Positions 1-9,779 of a stretch of 64,000 bases of DNA are shown here, piece by piece. Position 1 is the first letter of the stretch. Every line of letters starts with the position of its first letter. Location of the stretch: the NCBI RefSeq assembly GCF_022201045.2, contig NC_068557.1:868001-932000 (forward strand), read 5' to 3'. This stretch comes from Citrus sinensis (taxonomy: Eukaryota; Streptophyta; Magnoliopsida; Sapindales; Rutaceae). The notes below the pieces were generated by a model. It did no database searches. It had not been told where the DNA came from and saw nothing but the letters and a program-made list of their open reading frames with translations. Both the position numbers and the translations under genes were made by a program.

Positions 1-589
1 CAAAAAATAGACTTTAAAATTTAATACAATAACTCAGTTTACCAGCCCAGACTCTCTTGATCTACCTTGATAATTCATATATATATGGTTACCTCTTGAG
101 CATTGATGCACCTGTTTAATAAAAGCTGGAAAACTGCTCTAGCTCCAGGTCATATCTTGTGTTTTAAAGCGAGATTATGAGTCAATTAGGGCTTGACGAT
201 AACTTGTAAAAATCCTCTTGTAATCTGCATGTTGTTTCATTAATGAAAAAAAACAAATCTTGCTCTGTTTTTGTTGTTGAGTGTGCTTGCTTGTGTTGCT
301 CTGTTTTTGTTGTTGAGTGTGCTTGCTTGTGTTGCTCTGTTTTTGGGTTGAAGTGTGCTTGCTTGTGCTGTGTTGTGTAATTTGCTGTGTTCATATTATT
401 AAGTTCTTGCTGGTATTTAGTTTGCTTCTTGAATTCTTTGATTACTTCTGTGATTGATATTTGTTGAGGTTGATCGATTGGTCATCAACCAATGGATTCT
501 GATTATTTCTTCACAAGTATATTGAGAGAATTATTATGCAAGAGATTTACATAATAATTATAAGGATTTTGAGGGTGCGCAATTAGATT
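1..589. other. AT-rich spacer, possibly a retroelement remnant
   Basis: No gene is seen here. The stretch from about 60 to 480 has the feel of a copia-type LTR: a short transcription-end-like region, T-rich repeats and a poly-A tract near 246. No TG..CA boundary, primer site or duplicate LTR could be defined, so this stays a suspicion. It contains the 36-bp minisatellite listed separately. Confidence 0.3.
260..367. repeat. 36-bp minisatellite, three units
   Basis: Three head-to-tail units begin at 260, 296 and 332, each starting TTGCTCTGTTTTTG. The first two are identical and the third has a few changes. On the minus strand the unit is read as a 12-residue repeat (TEQHKQAHSTTK) in a short ORF. 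That is expected from any 36-bp repeat without stops and is not evidence of a gene. Confidence 0.85.
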
Positions 590-604
590 TACATAATAAG
601 CAGA

Positions 605-824
605 ATTTTTTTTTTTTGTCTTAAACACGAGGTATTTTGGGGAGGACCCAACTGTGGGAGGCACCTTTAAACCTGTACCACAATCCAAACTAGAAGTCTC
701 TGCTCGAATCGAGAGGCACAGGTTTTTCCAACAAAGGCGACTTCTCTGCGACTCGAACTAAAGAGCAAACCCAGTCAAACCACTTAAAGGGACTCCACTG
801 CCAGTAGAATCAATACTTTATTGG
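605..824 (-). mobile_element. tRNA-derived SINE, copy 1
   Basis: This is one of three copies of a roughly 220-bp family in the window (others at 9562-9779 and 26553-26769), all on the minus strand. On the plus strand it starts with a T-run (606-617), which is the poly-A tail of the minus-strand element. The opposite end holds a pol III B-box-like motif (GTTCGAGTCGC type on the minus strand). Perfect 15-bp direct repeats, TACATAATAAGCAGA, flank it at 590-604 and 825-839, as expected of target-primed insertion. The family name is not known to me. Confidence 0.85.
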
Positions 825-839
825 TACATAATAAGCAGA

Positions 840-1387
840 TTTATCTACAACTTATTGAAGCAAATTCCTCCTTGAGAAATGAGAACTGCTTTTTGACCTA
901 TATATGTTCATTAATTGTCGGTCCAGTGATTAATATTGGTGACGATCAGAAAATTATTGTGGCTTTGGATTCCGAAAAAGATAAGTTATTGATTTAGAAA
1001 CGCTCATTAGGCACAATGAATTTAACAACTTCCAATCATATCGTGCGTGAGATGAAAGGAACCTTGTGATTCTTTTATTTGTAATTATTATGGATGTAAC
1101 GCCCGTTCGGCTTCTTGTTCAATAATACTTGCTAGTTTTTCATAGATTAGGTCACCAAACACAATAAATATCTTGGTGGTCCATATTCTATTTGGCATTG
1201 GGAATCTTTTATCTTGTTTCAGTAAGTTAAGAGATTAGGCCACCAAGACCAATAAATATTGCATAGGGTCAGCATTTCTTCAACTTCAAATATATGTCAT
1301 AAATCAGATTGAATCCATAATCTAGGAACTTATTGGTCACTATATATTATGCATGCAGAAGCAAGCGACCTGTAATATATCACAACA
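840..1387. promoter_or_regulatory. upstream region of first dirigent gene
   Basis: No coding sequence is seen. A TATA-like TATATATTAT lies at 1341-1350, about 40 bp before the start codon, so the 5' leader would be short. A short imperfect repeat around CACCAAACACAATAAATA and CACCAAGACCAATAAATA (about 1152 and 1237) is the only other structure noticed. Confidence 0.45.
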
Positions 1388-1954
1388 ATGGCTAGGGTTT
1401 TCCCCTTGTTAGCTTCTCAGATCATCATCTTCTTCCTATTTTCTTTCTCTAATCAAAGCTACGGTTATGCGACAACCCTAGACAAGAACTTTTTTCGCCT
1501 CAAGGAAGAAAAGTTGAGCCACTTTAGACTCTATTGGCACGACATCTATAGCGGCAGCAACCCTACAGCAGTGGCAGTGGTGGCGGCGCCGCAGAAGAAT
1601 TCATCGACATTGTTCGGTGCCATAAGCATGATTGATGATCCGTTGACCGAAGGGCCCGAATTGAGCTCGAAATTGGTGGGAAAGGCGCAAGGGTTTTATG
1701 CATCTGCTGCGCGAGATGAAAATGGTTTGATGATGGTAATGAATTTTGCTTTCATGGAAGGAAAGTATAATGGAAGCACAATAAGTGTATTGGGGAGGAA
1801 TAAGGTGTTTTCGCCGATGAGGGAGATGCCGGTGATCGGCGGAAGCGGGCTTTTCCGGTTTGCTAGAGGGTACGTTGAGGCTAGAACTCATAAGTTTGAT
1901 GCTACAACTGGAGATGCAACAGTTGAATACAATATTTATGTGTTGCATTATTGA
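1388..1954 (+). CDS. dirigent protein (DIR family), copy 1
   Basis: A single-exon protein of 188 residues, the normal size for plant dirigent proteins. These proteins steer stereoselective coupling of phenoxy radicals in lignan or lignin-like synthesis; they act in the cell wall and have no oxidative activity of their own. The first ~27 residues are a hydrophobic signal peptide ending near SYGYA. Family blocks follow in order: [11 protein letters not shown] (about 46-56), [13 protein letters not shown] (about 82-94), [26 protein letters not shown] (about 120-139) and [18 protein letters not shown] (about 146-163). The C-terminus EYNIYVLHY is also typical. Potential N-glycosylation sites are NSST and NGST. 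A TATA-like box 40 bp upstream supports the start. A close paralogue follows 1.7 kb downstream on the same strand, so this is a tandem pair. The DIR subfamily and product are not assigned. Confidence 0.93.
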   Translation: MARVFPLLASQIIIFFLFSFSNQSYGYATTLDKNFFRLKEEKLSHFRLYWHDIYSGSNPTAVAVVAAPQKNSSTLFGAISMIDDPLTEGPELSSKLVGKAQGFYASAARDENGLMMVMNFAFMEGKYNGSTISVLGRNKVFSPMREMPVIGGSGLFRFARGYVEARTHKFDATTGDATVEYNIYVLHY

Positions 1955-3168
1955 TGATGCGTGCTAGGCTAATTTTGATATTTTTGCTTGAATAAATATA
2001 TATTTGTTCTCTTCTAATGGAGGATGCATAATTTCTAACCACATTGCTGGTCTGTTTTGATTGATTTAAATAAAATCGTTGGTGTTGATTTAATATATAC
2101 GTTTGATTTTCACACAATAAGGAGTTAGTGATTGAAATGAGGTCATGCTACCTCACATAAAGTCCTTGTAAAGTAGAGTGCCTGACCGACCCATTTAAAA
2201 AAACAAACAAAATTTGTTTTAAAAAAGAAAAATCTCTGAATCAAATGGTTTTATTATCATACTATGGAACGAGTTTTTTGGATTTCGTACCCCGTTTTGG
2301 TATTTTTTTCTCTCAAATGCAAGAAAGAAAAATATGTACGTAGACATTAATGCTCTATCCAGAAAAGGCGAAAAAAATATTAATACGTGTGCGTTGGCCT
2401 CATACAAGTAGGCCACCAGGAGCAAGAAATCGAGAATAATGTGGGGGCCTGTCAAGCCTGAATTCCCTCTTCATTTGCTTTCTTTCAGAGCCAAACAAGA
2501 TTGATCGAAGCACTTTCTCATTAAGTGCTTTGCAAGAGTGGTGAGTGGTGACAATGTGCCAGTGAACTGGCAGTCTGGCACCTGTTACTTGTTTTCTGGC
2601 AAGATGGCATGCGGGCTCCATAAAATAAATAAAAAATGGTCCACTTTGATGAAGATGATTCGTTGTCTGTGATGCTTGATTGAAAACTTAGGCCCAACAA
2701 ATCCCTTGTCTTTTTCAGCGTATGCATGTACTCGGAGGGGACATAAAATGAAAGAAGAATCAATAGCTTTCCATTGTGTTCATCATATCATACACTATTG
2801 GGAACAAATTAATTAGACAATCTCATTTACCAAACCCTCAACAGCAATTCCAGCATGCCAAGTGCAAGCCATTAACTGGTCAGAGAATTTATTAGTCCCA
2901 TTCCACAGAGTGTCAAAGGGATTTGTCTTTGGTATTGTTTCCAGAAACCAACCTCATGCCATTAATCAGATGGTGAAAACTCTTTTCTTATTATTGAATT
3001 CGAGTAGTTATAGATAATTTTTCAAGTATCAAATTGATTTTTCCTTGCACGAAAAATATTATTCTTACTATTATTGTAATTAATGATTATACATCAGCAC
3101 CCACAGAGTAAATATAATTTTTTTTATGTATTATAATATAAACAATAATAATAAAGTCACAAATAATT
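1955..3168. other. intergenic spacer
   Basis: The spacer lies between the two dirigent genes. It has several short ORFs on the minus strand that lack any family resemblance and look like chance frames. No transposon ends were recognised before the inverted repeat at 3169. Confidence 0.5.
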
Positions 3169-3316
3169 TTGTATAAATTAGTTCATACAAACTAATATGA
3201 TATGAAGAGATTGATTGAAAAATAATAATAGTTATGTTTTTAATATATGTTGTTCATGATTGTTTTACACAATCAATCTCTTCATGTCACATTAATTTAT
3301 ACACATTGTTTGTATA
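3169..3316. repeat. imperfect inverted repeat, MITE-like
   Basis: Two arms of about 47 bp (roughly 3170-3218 and 3269-3315) are imperfect reverse complements, including GAAGAGATTGATTG and its complement CAATCAATCTCTTC. The loop is about 50 bp of AT-rich sequence. A stem-loop of this size in a plant spacer fits a foldback MITE. No clear target duplication was found. Confidence 0.6.
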
Positions 3317-3681
3317 ATATTGTCGTGGCTGTATAGTTGCTCTAATAAAAATTACAAAATAAATGCAACGTGATGCATTGAGAAATTTAAAAAAACAAAA
3401 AAAAAAAAGGTTAAGCACCCTCACAAAAAGTGCCTTCACAGTTTCACGATAAGCTATCAGCCTACCACATAAAATTAGGGGCCATTGCACTCCCACCATA
3501 ACAACCCATTTATACTTATTGGGTTGGTAAATAAAACGACAGTGAACTTTCTTAATTATATATTTGACCTAACTTAAAGATATGTGCATAATTCACTTTA
3601 TATATAAATGTATGTACACACACACCATACGGAAACAACCTTGGACTCCAAAACCCTTATATTTTACGATATAGTTTGTCC
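3317..3681. promoter_or_regulatory. upstream region of second dirigent gene
   Basis: No coding sequence is seen. A TATA-like TATATATAAATG lies at 3600-3611, about 75 bp before the ATG at 3682, and is the best core-promoter candidate. Confidence 0.4.
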
Positions 3682-4263
3682 ATGGCTAAAATTCTTCCTA
3701 TTTTATCTTCACAGCTCAACATCTTCTTCATCTTCTCTTTCTTTTTCATAATTTTCATATCAGGAGAAGCTCATGGATTCGCAAAGGCCCTAGACGAGAA
3801 ATTATTTGGTTTGAACGAAGAAAAATTTACCCATTTACGCCTCTTTTGGCACGACATTCTTTCTGGTACTAGCCCTACGGCAGTCCAAGTTGTGCCACCA
3901 GTTGCTAATTCATCAACAGCATTTGGTTTGATGAACATGATCGATGATCCCTTAACCGAAGGTCCTGAATTAAGCTCAAAGATGCTTGGAAGAGCTCAAG
4001 GATTCTACGCGGCCGCGTCGCAACAAGAAGTTGGACTATTAATGGCTATGAATTTTGCTTTCATTAAAGGTAAATATAATGGTAGCACTTTCACTGTGCT
4101 AGGGAGGAACACAGTTTTTTCGAAGGTGAGAGAGATGCCGGTGATCGGAGGAACGGGGGTCTTCCGATTTGCTCGGGGATATGTTCAGGCTAAAACTTAC
4201 AAGTTTGATCAAAATTCAGGCGATGCCACAGTAGAGTACAACTGTTATGTGCTGCACTATTGA
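3682..4263 (+). CDS. dirigent protein (DIR family), copy 2
   Basis: A single-exon protein of 193 residues. The ATG at 3682 (context CCATGG) is preferred; the frame could extend two codons further to a TTG, but that is not a plant start. A signal peptide covers about residues 1-32 (a long hydrophobic run ending near SGEAHG). The dirigent blocks match copy 1: [63 protein letters not shown] and the C-terminus [10 protein letters not shown]. It is likely secreted and acts in radical-coupling chemistry like its neighbour. The two proteins are clearly paralogous but diverged along their length, so the duplication is not very recent. The enzyme partner and lignan product cannot be told from sequence. 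Confidence 0.93.
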   Translation: MAKILPILSSQLNIFFIFSFFFIIFISGEAHGFAKALDEKLFGLNEEKFTHLRLFWHDILSGTSPTAVQVVPPVANSSTAFGLMNMIDDPLTEGPELSSKMLGRAQGFYAAASQQEVGLLMAMNFAFIKGKYNGSTFTVLGRNTVFSKVREMPVIGGTGVFRFARGYVQAKTYKFDQNSGDATVEYNCYVLHY

Positions 4264-4620
4264 CACTATGCTTATAGTCTTTTCTTTTTCCATTTCTTTC
4301 GTGTATTGTTTCGCCTTTCCTTTAGAATTATTCTCTTTGTTGAGACAATGGCTTACTAGTTTCAAAAATGTTTTTGCTCACCTTTAATAATGATTTTTTA
4401 ACCTTATTGGGGTCGGTTATTATTAATGTATTAAACAATAATTTAGAGTGTCAATATAGGGGGGTAGTCTTTTCAATCTTATTCATTCCAAAATCCAAAT
4501 GGCTACAAGGCTCTATTTATATAAGAACACAAAATCTAATTAAGTTATAATCAAATTCAATATTTTGAGTTTTTTTCTTCATGTACCTAATGGTTATGGT
4601 TATTGCCATTTGTATCTTAC
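4264..4620. other. 3' flank of dirigent copy 2
   Basis: Low-complexity AT-rich sequence. Nothing recognisable apart from the probable 3' UTR of the dirigent gene. Confidence 0.4.
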
Positions 4621-4914
4621 ATATGGGTTTTAAATTCTTATTAAATATGATAACATTCTAAATTATTGTCATATGTACATCATGTAATGATCTTGATTTT
4701 ACCATTCGTATGTGTCATGAAAGTCTAGATAACAGAATTATTTACTGAGTCAATATAAAAAAAAATGTATATGGGTTTAAAATCTTATTAAATATGATAA
4801 CATTCTAGATTATTGTCATATGTACATCATGTAATGATCTTGATTTTAGCATTCATGTATGTCATGAAAGTCTAGATAGCAGAATTATTTACTAAGTCAA
4901 TATAAATAAAATGT
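4621..4914. repeat. 148-bp tandem duplication
   Basis: The sequence beginning ATATGGGTTT at 4621 repeats from 4769 with few differences over about 146 bp. It includes GATAACATTCTA, TCATATGTACATCATG and CATGAAAGTCTAGATA in the same order. It is non-coding. Confidence 0.85.
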
Positions 4915-6089
4915 ATAAATAAAAATACACTTATATGAAATATAGTAATGAAATAGTAATCGGAGAAATTGCTTGTGTTATTATGAACATATTGTCACGT
5001 AGATTGTATGGCTCATCTGCAGTTCGAACAACAATTATATAAGCAAATTATGAATTGACTTTTTAATTTCATGCTTATATGCCTAACTTTTTAATTTTGG
5101 AACTATGTTTTGAATATTGGGCCAAGAGCAGCCCACGGTTCAGAACATGCTGCACTAATGGGTATGCATTAAATGGATCGGGCTCGGGTTGGACCTATTT
5201 CCGACACCCAGGATATAATCCAATTTAGACCTCTCCTCATAAACAAGAAAATGAATTTGTATGGTCCTACAATTTTTTTTTTTTTTTTAAATCATCGATG
5301 CCTAACTTGATTTGACCTTTTTCAACGGCCTGCTTAAAGAATTACAAACACTTTGGACTTTGGACAATAGATTAAATCTTTTCTTAATTTATTTAGAAAT
5401 CATATGTTCGATTAAAGTTTAAAATGGATTTTGATGGGAATGCCACTTGCACATTCTGAGGGAAGAATATCGGAAAGTGGGTCATCAAAATCATGTTAAT
5501 TTCTTGCTCGCCAATGGGAGGACACCGCCTTTGCACACTACGAAGATTTGAAGAACACACAGGCAAATTCTATAAACAATTAGTCCATCATCAATCATGT
5601 CATTATTGATAAGCCGATGATTTAAGTGGACCAATTAAGTGCCAACTAGTCACGGTCATTATGATCTTGGGGTGACATTTTTACTCACAAAAATGAGCAG
5701 GTGGCTGTCTCAGAATCATTGTTGTTAGTCTCTTAACTTTGTGGTACTAGATTAAGAGTGGTGGCTCCAAGTCATCATACCAAATGGACGTTAATCAGGG
5801 GAGTTGGTGGCTCAAAGTCAAACCGGTTAATTTTCAAAATTTGGTTGCAAAATTGTCAATAATCTCTATAATTGAGAATTTATATGATAAATATGTCATT
5901 GCACATCTTAATTCTTGAGGTCAATCAATTTATTCATGACATTAGTAATTTTTATTTCACTTTTTTTTTTGTTTGCGGATGTCGACCAATTCCACCAAGA
6001 AACTCTGTTGAGTGGAAGTAAGAGATCACCCCACCCCATCAATAACATACCGTTAATTTCAAAAATTGATATCATAATTAGGCAAATGT
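4915..6089. other. intergenic spacer
   Basis: AT-rich, no gene recognised. The short ORF near 5915 has no family features and runs into the inverted repeat at 6090, so it is judged spurious. Confidence 0.5.
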
Positions 6090-6231
6090 TAAGTTACAAT
6101 TATTGTAACATACATCTCTCATGTGAACCACATAAATTATGGATCCTATAATTTTATATGGTTCACATAAGAAGGATCTACAATTTATGTGATTTACATT
6201 AGAGATATATGTTACAATAATTATAACTTAA
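6090..6231. repeat. near-palindromic MITE-like element
   Basis: About 142 bp that fold back almost completely. The left arm starts TAAGTTACAATTATTGTAAC and the right arm ends GTTACAATAATTATAACTTA. Both arms contain versions of an ATAAATT..GGATC motif meeting near the centre. There is almost no loop and no coding capacity. The ends and AT-rich target fit a small foldback MITE, but no superfamily is assigned. Confidence 0.7.
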
Positions 6232-7150
6232 AGGCTCCCAATTAATTAACGAAACTATTCAAACCCCTTGAGGTGTCACAAAAAGTGTTTTTTTCCCCTT
6301 GTTCCATCCACATGTCACCACTTGACCACATAGCAATCTAAGATGCATAAATAATAGGAATATGCATATCTTTTTCATCTGTTAGCTTCATTGATTGAGT
6401 CATAAGGATAGATAAAGCCGAGCAAAACGGACAAGAGGACCACAATCTCTAGATTCAACTTTCCCAATAACATGTTCTCCTTTAATAATCTTCCTTCACT
6501 AAAGCCCCCCTAGCTTTTCTTTTCTTTTTTTTTTCAAGTTTTTCTTTATTATATATTCTTTCTCATCTTTCGATGTTCCATTCATGGTCGGCAGAACGCG
6601 GCGCGTTCCCATTGGTCCACAACTTTACAGCTACAAATCTCAACCATAAAAAAATTCTCAAACTCCTTGGAAGTATCTCGATGCATCGTCAAAAGGGTGA
6701 ATCCTATTGAGCTACTAAAGAAAGCTACACGCACATAACTTAGATATTCCTCTATTATTTAACCTTTTTTTCTAATCTAAGTTTAAAACTTGAGGTTTTA
6801 ATTAATGGAACCGCTAATATAATATTAAATGATGAATTCTCCTCCAATGCCATGCATGCATGTGGCTCCAAATTGCCAATAATGTAAGATTCCTTAGGGG
6901 CTAAGGAGAGTTTTGTGAAAGGAAAAAAATCACTATAATTTCGAAAAGAAAATAATAAAGTGATATGAAAGGCATTGTAGCGTTTGTACTACTTCATGAA
7001 TTTATGACGTGTTTAGTTATTCATTTTACATATAATTTTCAACATATTTTCTCTACCAGAAGTATGTGCCTATTTATAATGTTATACTTGGACAAATCAT
7101 AGAATAATTTTTCTTCCATTGAAAGAAAAAAAAAAGGATTATCACAATCC

Positions 7151-7218
<68 letters not shown>

Positions 7219-7738
7219 CACATTGAAATTTTCCTGCAAAAAGCAATCAATAAGTAAATTGGGCAAAGAAGAGACTTCCAATATTTTTATTTTTCTCACA
7301 ATGAGCTCTCTCGATTTTTTTTAATATATGTTACTAGGTAATTTTTGCGCCTAGATATAACTTTATTCCTTTGAAAAAGCAAATCGAATAGGGCTTTTTT
7401 GTGTTTATTGAATCCTTCAGAATGTTTCAATTATTATTCTTTTCCCTGGTTTATTTTTTCTCCTTTTCAAATATTATTTTAGTGGACCTGATCTAGTGAG
7501 TACTTTCACTTGCTTTTTATTGGGGCGGTGGGGTTGGCTCAAATTTTTTTAATGAAAAAAATAAATAGGCATTGAACCACAGTAAATATTTATGTTTTCT
7601 TAATTAAGGATATACTTTGTTGGTTTGTATTAAATAGGTCCTTTGGCTACATAAAATGACATAAATACCCTTCACTTCTAAGTTACATACTCTTTATTGT
7701 AATGGTCAAATTTCAAACATTGCCAAGGCTACTTTACC
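6232..7738. other. intergenic spacer with TA microsatellite
   Basis: No gene is recognised. It holds a long pure (TA)n tract (7154-7216), which creates an artificial ORF on the minus strand with a run of alternating I and Y. Confidence 0.5.
7154..7216. repeat. (TA)n microsatellite
   Basis: About 63 bp of uninterrupted alternating A and T. It should be length-polymorphic and a useful marker. Confidence 0.95.
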
Positions 7739-7746
7739 CTCATTAT

Positions 7747-8623
7747 TAGGGATGGCAATTGTACCCGCAAACCCGCAAACCCGCCCAAACCCACCCGCCA
7801 AAACCCGCCCGTTGTGGGTAATTTTACCCGTTGCGGGCGGGTTTAGTATTATAAATTAAAACCCGCACATGGATGCGGGTGGGTTTGGTATTAACATTAT
7901 ATCTGGTGGATACCCGCATGGATATCCACCAAACCCGCAATATTTTTTTCAAATATTTTTAATTTAATTTTAATCTAAAAATGTATAAAGAAAATAATGT
8001 CATTAATTAAATTACCAAATAGCCAAAGGCTCAAAGTTGTGTATGTGTGTATGTGGCCTATATCCTATTCTAAAGTCATAATCTAAAGAAAACTAAAGAC
8101 ATTTTCCTTCGAATTAGTATTTGAAAATATTAATCTTAATTATTATTATGGGCATTGTGTTGGATGGGTGCTTATGGTGGTGAATGAAATGAATATCTTC
8201 TCTTGGAGCTTGTTTTAAATGATAATATGAAATGTAATTATTATTTTTAGATACTAGTTTGTGTTTTTTAAATGGATTTGTGTAATTTATACTTAAATTT
8301 GAGAATTTGTGTTGAATTGATGTGGAAATTTTAATTTTTCATTTACATTATTTAAATATAAAATTGAGTATATTATATGAAATTTGAGGTTATTATTATA
8401 AATTTATATATTAAACATTTGTGATTTTAAATACGGAAACCCGCAAAAAATCCGCCGGATACCATTGCGGGTTTGGTAATTGTTAAAACCCGCTGCGGGT
8501 GGGTTTTTGTAAAAAAATTAAAACCCGCTGCGGGTTGCGGGTGGGTTTGGTAATTTAAATTTTGTGCGGGCTTGGGTTTGGTAATGGCAAACCCGCTGCG
8601 GGCGGTGCCCATTGCCATCCCTA
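7747..8623. mobile_element. non-autonomous hAT-type element, 877 bp
   Basis: The termini are inverted: the left end is TAGGGATGGCAATTG and the complement of the right end is TAGGGATGGCAATGGG. A perfect 8-bp target duplication, CTCATTAT, flanks it at 7739-7746 and 8624-8631. An 8-bp duplication with TAGGG-type ends is the signature of the hAT superfamily. Both subterminal regions carry arrays of ACCCGC/GCGGGT motifs, typical of hAT transposase-binding repeats, while the middle is AT-rich. No transposase frame is present, so it is non-autonomous. A related but differently composed element sits at 57969-58946. Confidence 0.9.
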
Positions 8624-8631
8624 CTCATTAT

Positions 8632-8855
8632 CAAAGGGTCCATGAACCTATTTGATAAAAGCGGACAACCTATTTCTTTTTTGAAGAAAATGTAAATACT
8701 GAGGGACCATTGTCGTTAAATAACACAATTCAGCCATAGCTAACCCTCTATATAAGGCAATGTTCACACGTTTTCTCACTCCCCCTTGAACAGAAGCTAG
8801 TTCATTCTAGAAAAATTTCATCACTATTGCAAGCTCGTCAAAATATTTTTCATCC
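8632..8855 (+). promoter_or_regulatory. promoter region of membrane-protein gene
   Basis: A good TATA box, TATATAAG, lies at 8749-8756, about 100 bp upstream of the ATG at 8856. This spacing predicts a 5' leader of roughly 70 bases. The region directly abuts the hAT element ending at 8623. Confidence 0.55.
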
Positions 8856-9227
8856 ATGGCTAGATACAACTCTTCATACTTAGATTACATTTACGCCTTC
8901 TCTCTTCCTCTTCCTCTCTTCTTCTTCATGCTTATTCTCTTCTTCGTATTAGGGCTTTCATGGTACATAAACTATGAGTCCGTGTTTGAAGATTTCATGA
9001 ACCAAGTGAAATTTTACCTCATGCTTTCTCCTCTCATTTTATTGCTCATCGTTCACTGCTTATCCGGCGGCGTTCCCTTCTTTTCTCCGTTTCCAGCAGA
9101 GCCAGATGCTCTTCACAGAGCTGGAGGGTCACCATGGGGAGTTGCTGCTTTGCTTGTGCTTGTTTTGTTCATGGTTTCTCATCAGTCTTCTTTGCATGAA
9201 CGTTGGTTCCCTTTGATTACCAAGTGA
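8856..9227 (+). CDS. small plant membrane protein, conserved, function unknown
   Basis: A protein of 123 residues encoded without introns. Hydrophobic segments at about 18-37, 52-70 and 93-110 suggest two to three membrane spans. The most telling block is DALHRAGGSPWGVA (about 84-97), preceded by SPLILLLIVHCLSGG. The same two blocks occur in the minus-strand gene at 12215-12562, so the pair defines one family. I recall proteins of this type as short uncharacterised plant transmembrane proteins; no activity can be assigned. The start is supported by the CCATGG context and the TATA box upstream. It is complete at both ends. Confidence 0.85.
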   Translation: MARYNSSYLDYIYAFSLPLPLFFFMLILFFVLGLSWYINYESVFEDFMNQVKFYLMLSPLILLLIVHCLSGGVPFFSPFPAEPDALHRAGGSPWGVAALLVLVLFMVSHQSSLHERWFPLITK

Positions 9228-9561
9228 TTTATTAAGCTTTCGTGATGTAAATATAAAGTAATTAACTAAGCGTGTTTTATTTTTAATGTGTTTGTATGAG
9301 TTTATCACTTAGAGGTTGGTTTTATGGATATATATATATACATATATCTACACTACAATTATTATGTAGAATTCTCCATATTTTTAGGCCTGTGTTATTT
9401 TTAACTTTGCTTGTATCTGTAAAAGGAGAAGTATATATTTGAAATACATTTTCTATTGCTTCTTCATTAGTGCTTTGATATGTATATTCCCAAAAAAAAA
9501 AAAATTAAAGAAGCATTCACAAGCGCCAATACAATTTCGTATTGTAACTTTCTTCTTCCTC
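9228..9561. other. 3' flank of membrane-protein gene
   Basis: Probable 3' UTR and AT-rich spacer, ending at the T-run of the SINE at 9562. Nothing else is recognised. Confidence 0.4.
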
Positions 9562-9779
9562 TTTTTTTTTTTTTTTTATCATGAAGTATCTTGGGAGAGC
9601 CTTAATTTTGGGAGGCATCTTTAAGTCTGTATCACAATCTAAATTAGAAGTTCCCGTTTGAATTAAGAGGCACAAATTCTCTCAATAAATGAGATTTTCT
9701 TGTAATTTAAATTGGAGAGTAAACTCAATCAAATTATTTAAAGAGACTTCATTATCAATGGAACCAACATTATATTAAT
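9562..9779 (-). mobile_element. tRNA-derived SINE, copy 2 (old)
   Basis: Same family as 605-824 and 26553-26769, recognised by the collinear blocks TGGGAGGCA, CACAATCTAAA, GAGAGTAAACTCAATC and AAAGAGACTTCATTATCAATGG. It is much more diverged than the other two (many C-to-T type changes). The flanking duplication is not clear. The T-run is at 9562-9577. Confidence 0.75.

Noticed and set aside
1601-1948. 115-residue minus-strand ORF over the first dirigent gene
   Set aside because: It is a shadow of the dirigent coding strand with no family features.
7039-7299. 86-residue ORF with a long IYIY run
   Set aside because: It is produced by the (TA)n microsatellite and has no codon-use or family support.
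8427-8618. 63-residue ORF on the minus strand
   Set aside because: It lies inside the right subterminal repeats of the hAT element and reflects the GCGGGT array.
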